Source: Sinorhizobium meliloti (GTDB lineage Bacteria > Pseudomonadota > Alphaproteobacteria > Rhizobiales > Rhizobiaceae). Taken from it: DNA of 64,000 bases. Under the pieces are notes generated by a model. It was not told where the DNA came from and did no database searches. It worked only from the letters and a program-made list of their open reading frames with translations. Made by a program: the position numbers and the translations under genes. The stretch spans positions 377,976-441,975 of the forward strand of contig NZ_CP141212.1 in assembly GCF_035610345.1 (NCBI RefSeq), given 5' to 3'. Position 1 is the first letter of the stretch. Every line of letters begins with the position of its first letter. This document shows positions 28,525-37,275 of the stretch, piece by piece.

Positions 28525-30522
28525 ATGAAAATTCGTGGAAAGATAAACCTCATCGTCGGCATCATGAGTCTGCTGGCGATAGCGATCACCGGCATGTCGT
28601 TGCTGATCGTGAGCGAGTACAACCAACGGCTCGGTGAATACCAGAACGCATCCGACCGGGCCTTCAAGGGCGAGAGGCTCAATCGCCTGGTAACGGCGGT
28701 GGTGATGGAGGCGCGGGGAATTTATGCGGCGCCGACGGTCGAGAAGGCAAAGCCTTTTGCCGAGGGAATTCTCAAGAACCTCGACAAGATCGACGCGCTG
28801 CTCACCGAGTGGCGGCCGCTGGTGCCCGCCGACGTCCTGCCCGCCTTCGATACCCTCGTCCAGCGCGCGGAGGAGTTCAAGACGTTCCGAAGCGAGACGG
28901 CTCGCCTCGGCACGCAGGTCGCGCCGCAAGCGGCCAACGAGCAGGGCAACAACGAGGCGAACCGGGCCAACCGCAAGGCGTTCCAGGCCGAAATCGACGT
29001 GGTCGTCGACGAGAATCTTGCCTCGCTTCAGACGATCACCGCGGATCTTGCCGACTACAAGCGCTCGATCGTGCTGATCGTCCTTGCAACGGCAGCGCTC
29101 GGCATGCTGGCCGGGATCGGCGCCGCCTTCTATATTGCGACCAATCACCTCAGCCGCCCGATTCTCGATCTGACGGGCAAGATGAAGCTGCTTGCCGGCG
29201 GCGATCTCTCGGTTGATGTGCCCTTCGCCGGGCGCAAGGACGAGATCGGCGACATGGCAGCGGCGGTCGAAGTCTTCAAGCAGAACAGCCTCGCCGTGCG
29301 AGAGCTCAACGCCCAGGAAGAGGTCCTGCGCGAAAAGAGCGCGGACCTGCAGTCGAGCATCGCCACAGTCGTTGCGGCGGCTGCGGCAGGGGATTTCACC
29401 AGGCGCATCGGCAAGGACTACGACAACGACGATCTCAACCGCTTTGCGGCGAGCGTCAACGAACTGGTCAACAGCGTCGATACGGGCATCGCCGAGACCC
29501 GGAGGGTCATTGCGAGCCTGGCGACGGGCGACCTCACGCAAAGCATGAAGGGCCAGTTCCAGGGCGCCTTCGCCGAGTTGCAGACGAACGTCAACGATAC
29601 CTTGCAGACCCTGCAGAAGACCCTGCGCGAGGTCCGTATGACGACGGACTCGATCAACGGGAACTCTACGGAGTTGCGCAGTGCCGCCGACGACCTGTCC
29701 AAGCGGACTGAACAGCAGGCCGCCGCCCTGGAGGAAACTTCGGCGGCGCTCGACGAGATAACCGCCGCGGTTCGCAATTCTACGGAGCGGGCCCAGGAAG
29801 CGACCGTCATGGTCACGGAGGCGAAGGACAGCGCAGCGGAGTCGGCATCGGTCGTCCGCAACGCCATCGACGCCATGGGCCGGATCGAACAGGCCTCGAG
29901 CGAGATCGGCCAGATTACCAACGTCATCGACGAGATCGCCTTCCAGACGAACCTGCTGGCCCTCAATGCCGGCGTCGAGGCGGCGCGCGCGGGGGATGCC
30001 GGCAAAGGTTTCGCTGTCGTTGCCCAGGAGGTCCGCGAACTCGCCCAGCGTGCAGCCAGCGCCGCCAAGGATATCAAGTCGCTGATTTCTAAATCGGGCG
30101 GCGAAGTGGCCACCGGCGTCAAGCTCGTCCAGGCGACGGGAGCCGCACTCGGTCAGATCGAGACGCGCGTTCTCAAGATCAACGATCACATCCATTCGAT
30201 TGCGACGGCCGCACGCGAGCAGTCCACGGGTCTCGGCGAGGTCAGCACCGCCGTCAACCAGATGGATCAGGTCACCCAGCGCAACGCCGCCATGGTGGAA
30301 GAGGCGAACGCCGCCACGCATAAGCTGTCCGCCGAGGCCGACAATCTCGCCAACCTCATCGCCTACTTCAAGGTCGAGCGCGAGGCGGTGCGTACGGTCG
30401 CGCCGGCAAGGGAAGCGAGCCGGCCGGTGGCCTCGCCCGCCCGCCGCATGATGGGCACGGTCGCGCGCGCATTCGGCAACGGCTCCGCTGCGGTCGCTCG
30501 CGACGACTGGGAGGAGTTCTGA
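28525..30522 (+). CDS. Methyl-accepting chemotaxis protein with C-terminal CheR/CheB tether
   Basis: 665 aa chemoreceptor. TM1 is at about residues 9-30, a periplasmic helical ligand domain follows to about 183, TM2 spans about 186-208, then HAMP segments (SRPILDLTGKMKLLAGGDL and a second around GDFTRRIG) and the signalling domain, whose hairpin tip EIAFQTNLLALNAGVEAARA is canonical. The last residues DDWEEF fit the xWxxF pentapeptide that docks CheR and CheB in other receptors. The ligand is unknown. It stands alone, with no chemotaxis genes adjacent, as usual for scattered MCP genes. Confidence 0.94.
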   Translation: MKIRGKINLIVGIMSLLAIAITGMSLLIVSEYNQRLGEYQNASDRAFKGERLNRLVTAVVMEARGIYAAPTVEKAKPFAEGILKNLDKIDALLTEWRPLVPADVLPAFDTLVQRAEEFKTFRSETARLGTQVAPQAANEQGNNEANRANRKAFQAEIDVVVDENLASLQTITADLADYKRSIVLIVLATAALGMLAGIGAAFYIATNHLSRPILDLTGKMKLLAGGDLSVDVPFAGRKDEIGDMAAAVEVFKQNSLAVRELNAQEEVLREKSADLQSSIATVVAAAAAGDFTRRIGKDYDNDDLNRFAASVNELVNSVDTGIAETRRVIASLATGDLTQSMKGQFQGAFAELQTNVNDTLQTLQKTLREVRMTTDSINGNSTELRSAADDLSKRTEQQAAALEETSAALDEITAAVRNSTERAQEATVMVTEAKDSAAESASVVRNAIDAMGRIEQASSEIGQITNVIDEIAFQTNLLALNAGVEAARAGDAGKGFAVVAQEVRELAQRAASAAKDIKSLISKSGGEVATGVKLVQATGAALGQIETRVLKINDHIHSIATAAREQSTGLGEVSTAVNQMDQVTQRNAAMVEEANAATHKLSAEADNLANLIAYFKVEREAVRTVAPAREASRPVASPARRMMGTVARAFGNGSAAVARDDWEEF

Positions 30523-30565
30523 GTCTGCCTGCCGCGGCGCGCTCGAGTTGCGTAACAGGAGCTAT

Positions 30566-30594
30566 GCTCGCGGCGATCGGCGATCGCCGCGAGC
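30566..30594. terminator. 29 bp palindrome downstream of the MCP gene
   Basis: GCTCGCGGCGATCG (30566-30579) and CGATCGCCGCGAGC (30581-30594) form a perfect 14 bp inverted repeat around a single base. It lies 44 bp after the MCP stop. No T-run follows, so it may be a stem that blocks RNA decay or a Rho-assisted terminator rather than a classical one. Confidence 0.5.
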
Positions 30595-30765
30595 GGAAAT
30601 TCGCAGTGCGGGCCGCACTGTGAGAAGCTGCAGGCGCTTTCACGCGGGCGTGACTTGCCGCTGCGGCTCGGTCACGGCGTCGTTTGCCGGCGCGACGATT
30701 CGTTATTGGTTCCGGGGGTGAATTCCTTCTAATTCAGGGGCAGAATCTCACCGAAGGCAAATCGC

Positions 30766-31566
30766 ATGAGCCATGGTATCAGCAACGGGGCAAAAGAAGG
30801 TCCGGCTCTCGAACACGCATCGAGCAGGGGAGAGTTGGAGCCCGTTCGTCGCCGCTCTCCGTGGCGCTTCGTACCGATCTCGCTTCTCCTTGCCGGCGGT
30901 GCCCTCGGTTATGTCTACGGTCTGCAGGACTATGTCTCGCTGTCCGCGCTCGCCGACCAGCATGAGACGCTCGCCGCCCATGTCGGCGCCCATCCGCTCC
31001 GGTCCGGTCTCATCTTCTTCGCGATCTATGTCGCGGCCGTGGTCTTCTCCATTCCGGCGGCATCGGTGCTGACGGTTTCGGCCGGCTTCCTGTTCGGGTG
31101 GCTTGCCGGCGCAGCCGTGGCGGTTCTCGCCGCAACCCTTGGAGCCTGCCTTCTTTTCGTCGCCGCCCGCGGCGCCTTCAGCGACCTTCTCAGGCGCCGC
31201 GCCGGCGGTTTCCTGGAGCGCTTTGCCAAGGGGTTCCAGGCCAATGCCTTCCTCTATCTGCTCGTCCTGCGGCTGGCGCCGGTCTTCCCCTTCTTCGTGA
31301 TCAATATCGCGCCCGCCTTTTTCGAGGTGAAGCTTCGCACCTATGCGATGGCAACGCTGGTCGGCATCGTGCCGGGAACTCTGGCCTATAGTTGGCTCGG
31401 CTGCGGCCTCGGCGACGTGATCGCCCTGGCATCCGAGAGCGGCCGCGAGCTCGCCCTTTCCGATTTCGTAACTACCGACGTTTCGCTGGCGCTGGTCGCT
31501 CTTGCGTTCATTGCGGCGTTGCCTCTGGCGTTCAGGCTAATACAGTCGCGCCGCAAGCAGGCGTGA
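30766..31566 (+). CDS. TVP38/TMEM64 family membrane protein
   Basis: 266 aa with a cytoplasmic N-terminal tail, a first helix at about 29-48 and the VTT/SNARE-associated domain at about 90-230. Typical segments are PAASVLTVSAGFLFGWLAGA, LRLAPVFPFFVINIAPAFF and VGIVPGTLAYSWLGCGLG. Function in bacteria is poorly known; eukaryotic relatives scramble lipids. It is 22 bp upstream of a flavoprotein disulfide reductase gene, a pairing seen in many proteobacteria, so the two probably work in one process. Confidence 0.88.
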   Translation: MSHGISNGAKEGPALEHASSRGELEPVRRRSPWRFVPISLLLAGGALGYVYGLQDYVSLSALADQHETLAAHVGAHPLRSGLIFFAIYVAAVVFSIPAASVLTVSAGFLFGWLAGAAVAVLAATLGACLLFVAARGAFSDLLRRRAGGFLERFAKGFQANAFLYLLVLRLAPVFPFFVINIAPAFFEVKLRTYAMATLVGIVPGTLAYSWLGCGLGDVIALASESGRELALSDFVTTDVSLALVALAFIAALPLAFRLIQSRRKQA

Positions 31567-31588
31567 CGCAGTCGAGGGGCAGGCAAGC

Positions 31589-33010
31589 GTGGGCAGGATA
31601 CTGACACCCGATATATGTGTGATAGGCGGCGGTGCCGCCGGGCTCTCCGTGGCCGCCGGGGCGGCCGCTTTCGGCGTGCCCGTCGTTCTGGTCGAGCACG
31701 GCCGGATGGGCGGCGATTGCCTCAATTACGGCTGCGTGCCGTCAAAGGCCCTGATCGCAGCAGCCAAGCATGCGGAAGCGATCCGCAAGGCTGCGGAATT
31801 CGGCATTGCCGCGGCGGGACCGGTCGTCGACCACGAGCGGCTGACGGCGCGCATACAGTCCGTCATCGAAGGCATCGCGCCGCATGATTCCGTAGAGCGC
31901 TTCACCAGCCTCGGCGTCGAGGTGATCAAGGAAACGGCCCGCTTCGTAGACGACCGCACCGTCGTTGCCGGCGACCATCTGATCCGCGCCCGCCGCTTTG
32001 TGATCGCCGCCGGCTCCTCCCCCGCCATTCCCCCGATCCCCGGACTTGCGGAGACGCCGTTTCTCACCAACGAAACGCTCTTCGGCCTGAAACGCCTGCC
32101 GCGACATCTCGTCGTCATCGGCGCGGGCGCGGTCGGCCTGGAGATGGCCGCGGCTCACCGCCGGTTGGGCGCCGATGTGACGGTCGTGGACAGGGCCGCG
32201 GCTCTATCCGGTCAGGACCCCGAGCTGGCGGCTATCGTGCTCGACGGTCTGCGTGCGGAAGGCATGCTCCTGCACGAGCGCACGGAGATCCGCTCGGCGG
32301 AGCAAACGGAGACGGGCGTCCGGCTTTTCTGCGAGAACGAGAGCGGCCCTTTCGAGATCGAAGGGAGCGACCTGCTGGTGGCTACCGGTCGTGCCCCCAA
32401 TCACGGACCGCTCGATCTCGATGCGGGCGGCATCCGCCACGGGCCGAAGCACATAGAGGTCGGGGCGGACCTGCGGACGAGCAACCGCCGCGTCTATGCG
32501 GTCGGAGATGCGGCGGGCGGCCTCTTCACGCATCAGGCGAGTTATCACGCCCGGCTGGTGCTGCAGCAGATCCTTTTCCGCCTGCGGGGACGCGAGAGGA
32601 CGGCGATCGTTCCGCAGGTGATCTTCACCGCGCCCGAACTGGCGCAGGTGGGTTTGACGGAGGAGCGCGCGCGGGAGACCGCCCCGGGGAGCAGAACCGT
32701 TCGCCTGGACTTTTCCGCGAATGATCGCGCCCGCACCGACGGATTGGATCGAGGGCTGATAAAGATCGTCGTCGGCAGGCGCGGGCGGGTGCTCGGCGCC
32801 GCCATTGCAGGCCCTGGAGCGGGGGAGATGATCGGTCTCTGGGCCTTCGCGGTCGCCAACCGCCTGACCCTCAGGCATTTCCAGACTTATGTCGCACCCT
32901 ATCCGACTCTCTCGGAGATTGGAAAACAGGCGGCTATCTCCTATTATTCCCCCATGGCGCGAAATCGCCTTCTGCGGACCGCGATCCGGTTTCTGCGGAA
33001 TTTCGGCTGA
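31589..33010 (+). CDS. Pyridine nucleotide-disulfide oxidoreductase (mercuric-reductase-like)
   Basis: 473 aa class I flavoprotein disulfide reductase. FAD motif VIGGGAAGLSVAAG, redox-active pair in GGDCLNYGCVPSKAL, NAD(P)H motif VVIGAGAVGLEMAAAHRRLG, second FAD motif VYAVGDAAGG, and dimerisation domain are all present. The C-terminal acid-base motif reads YPTLSE instead of HPTLSE, so the lipoamide-type His is Tyr, as in mercuric reductases, but the MerA N-terminal metal-binding domain and C-terminal CC pair are absent. Its substrate is therefore unknown. Start is GTG 31589, 22 bp after the TVP38 gene. Confidence 0.9.
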   Translation: MGRILTPDICVIGGGAAGLSVAAGAAAFGVPVVLVEHGRMGGDCLNYGCVPSKALIAAAKHAEAIRKAAEFGIAAAGPVVDHERLTARIQSVIEGIAPHDSVERFTSLGVEVIKETARFVDDRTVVAGDHLIRARRFVIAAGSSPAIPPIPGLAETPFLTNETLFGLKRLPRHLVVIGAGAVGLEMAAAHRRLGADVTVVDRAAALSGQDPELAAIVLDGLRAEGMLLHERTEIRSAEQTETGVRLFCENESGPFEIEGSDLLVATGRAPNHGPLDLDAGGIRHGPKHIEVGADLRTSNRRVYAVGDAAGGLFTHQASYHARLVLQQILFRLRGRERTAIVPQVIFTAPELAQVGLTEERARETAPGSRTVRLDFSANDRARTDGLDRGLIKIVVGRRGRVLGAAIAGPGAGEMIGLWAFAVANRLTLRHFQTYVAPYPTLSEIGKQAAISYYSPMARNRLLRTAIRFLRNFG

Positions 33011-33031
33011 TCCAGGGAATCTTTTGGGCTT

Positions 33032-34513
33032 ATGGTAGAAGACGCGCGTCCGGCCAATGCGAGTGCGGCACCTCGAGCGGCGGTCGGCTTTCTTGGCGGG
33101 CTTTCCGGCAAATTGCTGCTGCTGACGGTCGCCTTCGTGATGCTGGCCGAGGTACTGATCTTCGTGCCTTCCGTCGCCAATATGCGCATTCGCTGGCTTC
33201 AGGACCGCCTGAACACCGTGGCGGCGGCCGCCGTCGTGGTCGACGGGCTTCAGAATGTCGAGCTGCCCCGCGCCGTGCAGCGCGAGACCCTGATGGCGAC
33301 CGGGACCAAGGCCATCGTCATCCGCCGCAAGGACGCCTCCCGGATGATCGCCAGCGTCGACATGCCCCCCGCGATCGACGGCGAATACGACATAGCCAAC
33401 TTCACGGCTCTGGGCGCGATCCGGGACGCCTTCGACACGCTCATCTTCGGCGGCAACCGGGTGGTGCGCGTCTATGGCCCGCTGGGCGAAGGCGAGGCGA
33501 CGATCGAGCTGGTGATGAAGGACGCCAAGCTGCGCACGGCCATGCTCGTCTATTCGCGCAACGTCTTCCTCCTGTCGATCGTCATCTCGCTGATCACCGC
33601 GGCGCTGATCTTCCTGGCCATCAATCGCATGCTGATTCTCCCGATCAGGCGGCTGACCAAGAGCATGCAGGAGTTTTCGGACGAGCCGTCGAGCCCCGAG
33701 CGCGTGCTGGTGCCGCCGAAAGGCAAGGACGAACTGGCGGTCGCCGGTCAGCACCTGGCGAGCATGCAGCGCGAATTGCAGAGAACCCTGAAGCAGCAGA
33801 AGAGCCTTGCGGAGCTCGGCCTCGCCGTTTCCAAGATCAACCACGACATGCGCAACATCCTGTCCTCCGCGCAACTCATTTCCGATCGCCTGGCCGATGT
33901 CGACGATCCCGTGGTCAAGCGCTTCGCGCCGACATTGCTCCGGACCATCGACCGCGCTGTCGGCTATACGCGCGAAGTGCTCTCCTACGGCCGCACGACG
34001 GAGGCCGAGCCGCATCGGCGTTTCCTGGCGCTGCGGCCGCTGGTCGAGGACGTAGCCGAACTGCTCGCCGTCGATCGCCAGGACGGTATCGATTTCGAGA
34101 TACAGATCCGCGAAGACATCGAGGTCGACGCGGACAGCGAGCAGCTGTTCCGCATCGTCCACAATATCTGTCGCAACGCGGTCGAGGCGCTGGCCAATTA
34201 CAAGCCGGAGGATGGTTCCGAGCGGCGGATCTCGGTTTCGGCGTTGCGTACCGGCAGCGTGGTGACGATTTCGATCGACGATACAGGCCCCGGCATGCCT
34301 GCCAAGGCACGCGAAAATCTCTTCGCCGCCTTCCGCGGCTCGGCGCGCTCCGGCGGAACAGGCCTGGGTCTGGCGATCGCCCGCGAACTGGTGCTCGCCC
34401 ATGGCGGAACGATCGCGCTCGTCGAAAAGCCCACTCCCGGCACGCTGTTTCGCATAGAACTGCCGGACCGCCCGGTGCGGCTCGATGCCTTCCGCGCCAA
34501 GGGACGTTCCTGA
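33032..34513 (+). CDS. Orphan sensor histidine kinase
   Basis: 493 aa. Membrane helices at about residues 26-48 and 182-203 bracket a periplasmic sensor domain of about 130 residues; a HAMP-like linker precedes the dimerisation domain. The H-box is KINHDMRNILSSAQLISDRL (His then Asp, a less common HD variant), the N-box NICRNAVEALANY, and the ATP-lid motifs DDTGPGMP and GGTGLGLAIA are intact. No response regulator gene is adjacent, so its partner is encoded elsewhere. It starts 21 bp after the flavoprotein gene on the same strand and may be in that operon. Confidence 0.92.
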   Translation: MVEDARPANASAAPRAAVGFLGGLSGKLLLLTVAFVMLAEVLIFVPSVANMRIRWLQDRLNTVAAAAVVVDGLQNVELPRAVQRETLMATGTKAIVIRRKDASRMIASVDMPPAIDGEYDIANFTALGAIRDAFDTLIFGGNRVVRVYGPLGEGEATIELVMKDAKLRTAMLVYSRNVFLLSIVISLITAALIFLAINRMLILPIRRLTKSMQEFSDEPSSPERVLVPPKGKDELAVAGQHLASMQRELQRTLKQQKSLAELGLAVSKINHDMRNILSSAQLISDRLADVDDPVVKRFAPTLLRTIDRAVGYTREVLSYGRTTEAEPHRRFLALRPLVEDVAELLAVDRQDGIDFEIQIREDIEVDADSEQLFRIVHNICRNAVEALANYKPEDGSERRISVSALRTGSVVTISIDDTGPGMPAKARENLFAAFRGSARSGGTGLGLAIARELVLAHGGTIALVEKPTPGTLFRIELPDRPVRLDAFRAKGRS

Positions 34514-34567
34514 GATTCCGTCCCCTCACGGCATCGTCGTAAAAATGAAATTTTTTCCCGAAGGCGC

Positions 34568-34594
34568 TTGCAATCGCCGAAAGGACGCTTTAGA
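34568..34594 (+). promoter_or_regulatory. Possible promoter of tRNA-Arg
   Basis: TTGCAA (34568-34573) and TTTAGA (34589-34594) lie about 40 bp before the tRNA. The spacing of 15 bp is short, so this is tentative, but a CTTGCAA box in front of tRNA genes is common in rhizobia. Confidence 0.35.
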
Positions 34595-34632
34595 GGATCG
34601 CCACGCAAGCGGTGGTCACCGCTTCCAGGCAC

Positions 34633-34709
34633 GCACCCGTAGCTCAGCTGGATAGAGCACCAGACTACGAATCTGGGGGTCAGGAGTTCGAATCTCTTCG
34701 GGTGCGCCA
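34633..34709 (+). tRNA. tRNA-Arg(ACG)
   Basis: A 77 nt cloverleaf: acceptor GCACCCG pairs with CGGGTGC, D-arm AGCTCAGCTGGATAGAGCA, anticodon stem CCAGA/TCTGG with loop CTACGAA giving anticodon ACG, variable loop GGGTCAG, T-loop TTCGAAT, discriminator G and encoded CCA. ACG (read as ICG) decodes CGU, CGC and CGA arginine codons. I saw no repeat of the tRNA 3' end elsewhere in the window, so there is no sign of an integrated element here. Confidence 0.97.
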
Positions 34710-34820
34710 TTCTTTCCAATTGTCTCCGTCCTCTTTGTCTCCGAATAGGTCTGTGGGGACCGTCCGCTTGTTGCCCGTTCACGTCCAAGGGCGTCGACGC
34801 GGACTTTCCACCCGAAACGG

Positions 34821-35366
34821 TCACTCCGGCCGCCAGCGGAACTCTCTGTCCAGCACCCCCATGATTATGTCGTCTTCCCATCGGCCGTTGATGAAGGCCG
34901 ACTCCCGCTCACGCCCTTCCTCAAGGAATCCGCACTTGCGATAGCAGGCGATCGCGCGGGTATTGCTTGCCAGCACCCTCAGGGAGATGCGGTGGAGGCC
35001 GGTCGAGAAGGCATAGGCCAGAGCGAGCATGATCGCTTCTGTGCCGTATCCTCGGCCGAGATAGGCAGGGTCATCGATGCCGATCGCGAGGGCGGCGCGC
35101 TTGTCGCGCCTGTCCATGCTGTGAAAGCGGACATGACCGATGAAGCGACCAGCATCGATCACCCACGCATATTCCTGCTCTTCGATGTGGCGCATGGCGG
35201 CTTCCGCGTGCCGCCTGGTAAAGGGCGCGTCAGGATCGAAGGCGCCACCATAGGCCTCGATGATTTCCTTGTGGCGTCCGAGCGCGAGGCGCACGTCTAC
35301 GTCTTCGCGGATAGGACTGCGGAGGACGAGACGGGCACTTCGCAGTTCGGGAAGGTTCGTCGTCAT
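34821..35366 (-). CDS. GNAT N-acetyltransferase, RimJ/RimL-like
   Basis: 181 aa acetyl-CoA-dependent acyltransferase. It starts with the RimJ/RimL-type LRSARLVLRSPIREDVD, and motif A, GRGYGTEAIMLALAYAF, provides the acetyl-CoA pyrophosphate-binding loop; the following ISLRVLASNTRAIACYRKCGF is typical of the C-terminal part. Substrate unknown (ribosomal N-termini or small amines in relatives). ATG 35366 matches family starts; an upstream ATG at 35414 adds a non-conserved stretch. Confidence 0.88.
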   Translation of the reverse strand: MTTNLPELRSARLVLRSPIREDVDVRLALGRHKEIIEAYGGAFDPDAPFTRRHAEAAMRHIEEQEYAWVIDAGRFIGHVRFHSMDRRDKRAALAIGIDDPAYLGRGYGTEAIMLALAYAFSTGLHRISLRVLASNTRAIACYRKCGFLEEGRERESAFINGRWEDDIIMGVLDREFRWRPE

Positions 35367-35459
35367 CTGCAAGTCCTCGAAATGTCGAACGGCTCTGCGT
35401 TGGCTGAGCTGCATCCATTCACATGATCCTGTCGCAACGGCCTCGGCAAACCCGAACGC

Positions 35460-36155
35460 TCATTGTCTCGGAGCAAGGCCGTCTAGCAGGAAGTCGAGGC
35501 CCTTCCGGAAGGCGCCGTCCCAATCGTTGTCCAGCAGCAGACGGGAGCGTCCGATCGTGGCGTAGTGTTCGTTGAGGCATGTAAGGCGCTGCTGTGCCGC
35601 GGCCCTGTCATCGTCCGAGACGTCGAAGCTCGCCCGGGTGACGGTGGCGCCCATCACATAGTTCCAGAGCGACCATATCGCGACGTTCAGATCTGCGTCG
35701 GCTACACCGGCTCCGGACAAGGTTCTGCCCAGCAGTTCCAGGCGGCTTAGGATGTTCGGGCCGAGCGCCCGGCGCGGCAGCAGAGATGCCGACCAGGGAT
35801 GGCGCAGCATGCTGGCGCGCCAGTCCTCGAGCACGTGAACGACTTCTCCGCGCCAGTCCTGAGACTCAACCGTTTGTGGCGGTCTACGGTATTCGAGCAC
35901 CGAGTCCAGTGCCAGATCGAAGACATCCTCCTTGTTGTCGACGTGCCAGTACAGGCTCATCACGCCCGAGCCGAGGCAATCGGCCAGCCGACGCATCGTC
36001 AATCCGTCTATCCCGTGGGCGTCCAGCAGCTCTACCGCGGTCGCCACGATACGCTGCCGGGAGAGAGACGGTTCACTGCGCGCCTCCTGCGCGGACGGTG
36101 GCGATACACCTGTCCGCTGAGGCCGTTTGCTCCGGGCGCCGCTGCGTTTGGCCAT
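35460..36155 (-). CDS. TetR family transcriptional regulator
   Basis: 231 aa. After a basic, low-complexity N-terminal extension of about 30 residues comes the TetR HTH (SRQRIVATAVELLDAHGIDG, LADCLGSGVMSLYWHVDNKE). The ligand-binding domain follows (about 95-225) and fits the TetR_C-type class by its MSLYWHVDNKEDVFDLALD region. It is divergent from a secreted RidA-family gene, with paired palindromes between them that are likely its operators. Confidence 0.9.
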   Translation of the reverse strand: MAKRSGARSKRPQRTGVSPPSAQEARSEPSLSRQRIVATAVELLDAHGIDGLTMRRLADCLGSGVMSLYWHVDNKEDVFDLALDSVLEYRRPPQTVESQDWRGEVVHVLEDWRASMLRHPWSASLLPRRALGPNILSRLELLGRTLSGAGVADADLNVAIWSLWNYVMGATVTRASFDVSDDDRAAAQQRLTCLNEHYATIGRSRLLLDNDWDGAFRKGLDFLLDGLAPRQ

Positions 36156-36222
36156 CCGTCTTCCTTGCTGATCAGAATGCCGATTTAAGCCGACAAGGCG
36201 ACGAAAGTCGATCCTGAACGGT

Positions 36223-36270
36223 TGACTCGTACTATGTACGATGCGAGTGAATGGTACACCGTACGAGTCA
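36223..36270. promoter_or_regulatory. Paired operator-like repeats between TetR and RidA genes
   Basis: Two short palindromes of the same form, GTAC-N3-GTAC, occur at 36229-36239 (centre TAT) and 36254-36264 (centre ACC), 25 bp apart. They are embedded in a larger perfect 10 bp inverted repeat, TGACTCGTAC at 36223-36232 and GTACGAGTCA at 36261-36270. Two identical half-site arrangements in the divergent region strongly suggest binding sites of the adjacent TetR protein. Confidence 0.65.
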
Positions 36271-36346
36271 GATCATGCGGCAGTAAAAGTTCAATCCCGA
36301 AGGCGGCGAGGCTCATTGCGCGCAGCCCCGGACCCGAGAGAAAAAC

Positions 36347-36835
36347 ATGTCACGCGCAATCACGCATCTGCTTATCGGAGGGCTGATCATCATGACCACG
36401 GGCGTTCCCACTGCCACGACAGCGAATGAGAATGATCTCAAGCTGACCATCGTCAACCCGCAAAACCTCTACGACCCGACGCCGAACGGCTACAGCACGG
36501 CAGTGATCGTGCCCCGCGAGGGCCGGGTGGCCTATATTTCCGGGCAGGGCGGCCAGGACAGCAGTGGAGCCTTGTCGCCGGACTTCGCTGTCCAGGTCGA
36601 GCAGGCCTACGCAAATCTGCGCACGGCCCTCGATGCGCTCGGTGCCAGGCCGGATCAGGTCGCCAAGCTCACGGTCTTCGTCGTCGATCACGACATGTCC
36701 AAGCTTGAGGTGCTGACCAGCAACGTCAAGAAAATGTTCGGCGCCGCGCTGCCGGCGCAGACTTTGGTTCCCGTTCCCAAGCTTGCAATCGACCCCATGC
36801 TCTTCGAAGTCGAAGCCGTTGTCGTTCTGAAATAG
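36347..36835 (+). CDS. RidA/YjgF-family protein with signal peptide
   Basis: 162 aa. Residues 1-26 look like a signal peptide (THLLIGGLIIMTTGVPTATTA), followed by a Rid domain with AYISGQGGQDSSGALSPDF, ANLRTALDALGA and VKKMFGAALPAQTLVPVPKL. Canonical RidA enzymes deaminate reactive imines/enamines in the cytoplasm, using an arginine near the C-terminus in a PxRxxV-type context; here that region reads LPAQTLVPV, with Gln/Thr in place of the Arg, so classical deaminase activity is doubtful. An exported Rid protein under TetR control is unusual. Confidence 0.82.
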   Translation: MSRAITHLLIGGLIIMTTGVPTATTANENDLKLTIVNPQNLYDPTPNGYSTAVIVPREGRVAYISGQGGQDSSGALSPDFAVQVEQAYANLRTALDALGARPDQVAKLTVFVVDHDMSKLEVLTSNVKKMFGAALPAQTLVPVPKLAIDPMLFEVEAVVVLK

Positions 36836-36975
36836 TCGCGACGAGATATCAGGCGCGCGTGCCAACGGGGGCGGGTGGCATGGGTAGAAATGGCGAACGC
36901 CGCCGGCCTGCACGGATCGGCAGCGTCTCGAAAGTCCCCATCGATGTCCTCCGCTTGATAGGTATCTTCTGCCGG

Positions 36976-36993
36976 TATATATCATGATAGATA
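36976..36993. promoter_or_regulatory. Candidate VapBC operator
   Basis: TATATATCATGATAGATA contains a perfect 10 bp palindrome (TATCATGATA, 36980-36989) extended by TATA/GATA flanks. It ends 18 bp before the vapB ATG and overlaps the probable promoter. VapBC complexes normally repress their own promoters through such palindromes. Confidence 0.55.
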
Positions 36994-37011
36994 TCGAAAG
37001 CGGAGGTTACC

Positions 37012-37275
37012 ATGGCAACCAAAACAGCCAAGATATTTGCCAGCGGCCGCAGCCAGGCCGTCAGGCTCCCTGCAGAGTTCCGCTTCGAGGGCAGTGAGGT
37101 GTTCGTTCGTCGTGATCCGAAGACCGGTGATGTCATTCTGTCACGCAAGCCGGATTCATGGGACGGTCTTTTTGAACTCTATGGCAAGGATCAGGTCGGG
37201 GACGACTTCCTGGGGCCGGCCGATCGCAAGCAGCCTTCGCAGGATAGAGATCCGTTCGAGGGCTGGAAGGAATGA
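37012..37275 (+). CDS. vapB: VapB-type antitoxin, AbrB/SpoVT fold
   Basis: 87 aa. The N-terminal swapped-hairpin DNA-binding region is clear ([39 protein letters not shown]); the acidic C-terminal tail (about 60-87) should bind and block the toxin. A strong GGAGG at 37002-37006 precedes the ATG. Its TGA overlaps the vapC ATG as ATGA, the usual coupling. Confidence 0.93.
   Translation: MATKTAKIFASGRSQAVRLPAEFRFEGSEVFVRRDPKTGDVILSRKPDSWDGLFELYGKDQVGDDFLGPADRKQPSQDRDPFEGWKE

Noticed and set aside
31589..33010. Lipoamide dehydrogenase or mercuric reductase
   Set aside because: The HPTLSE histidine is replaced by Tyr, there is no 2-oxoacid dehydrogenase context, and the MerA metal-binding domain and C-terminal cysteine pair are missing.
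34633..34709. tRNA-Arg as an integration site of a mobile element
   Set aside because: No integrase gene, no repeat of the tRNA 3' end and native-looking neighbours.
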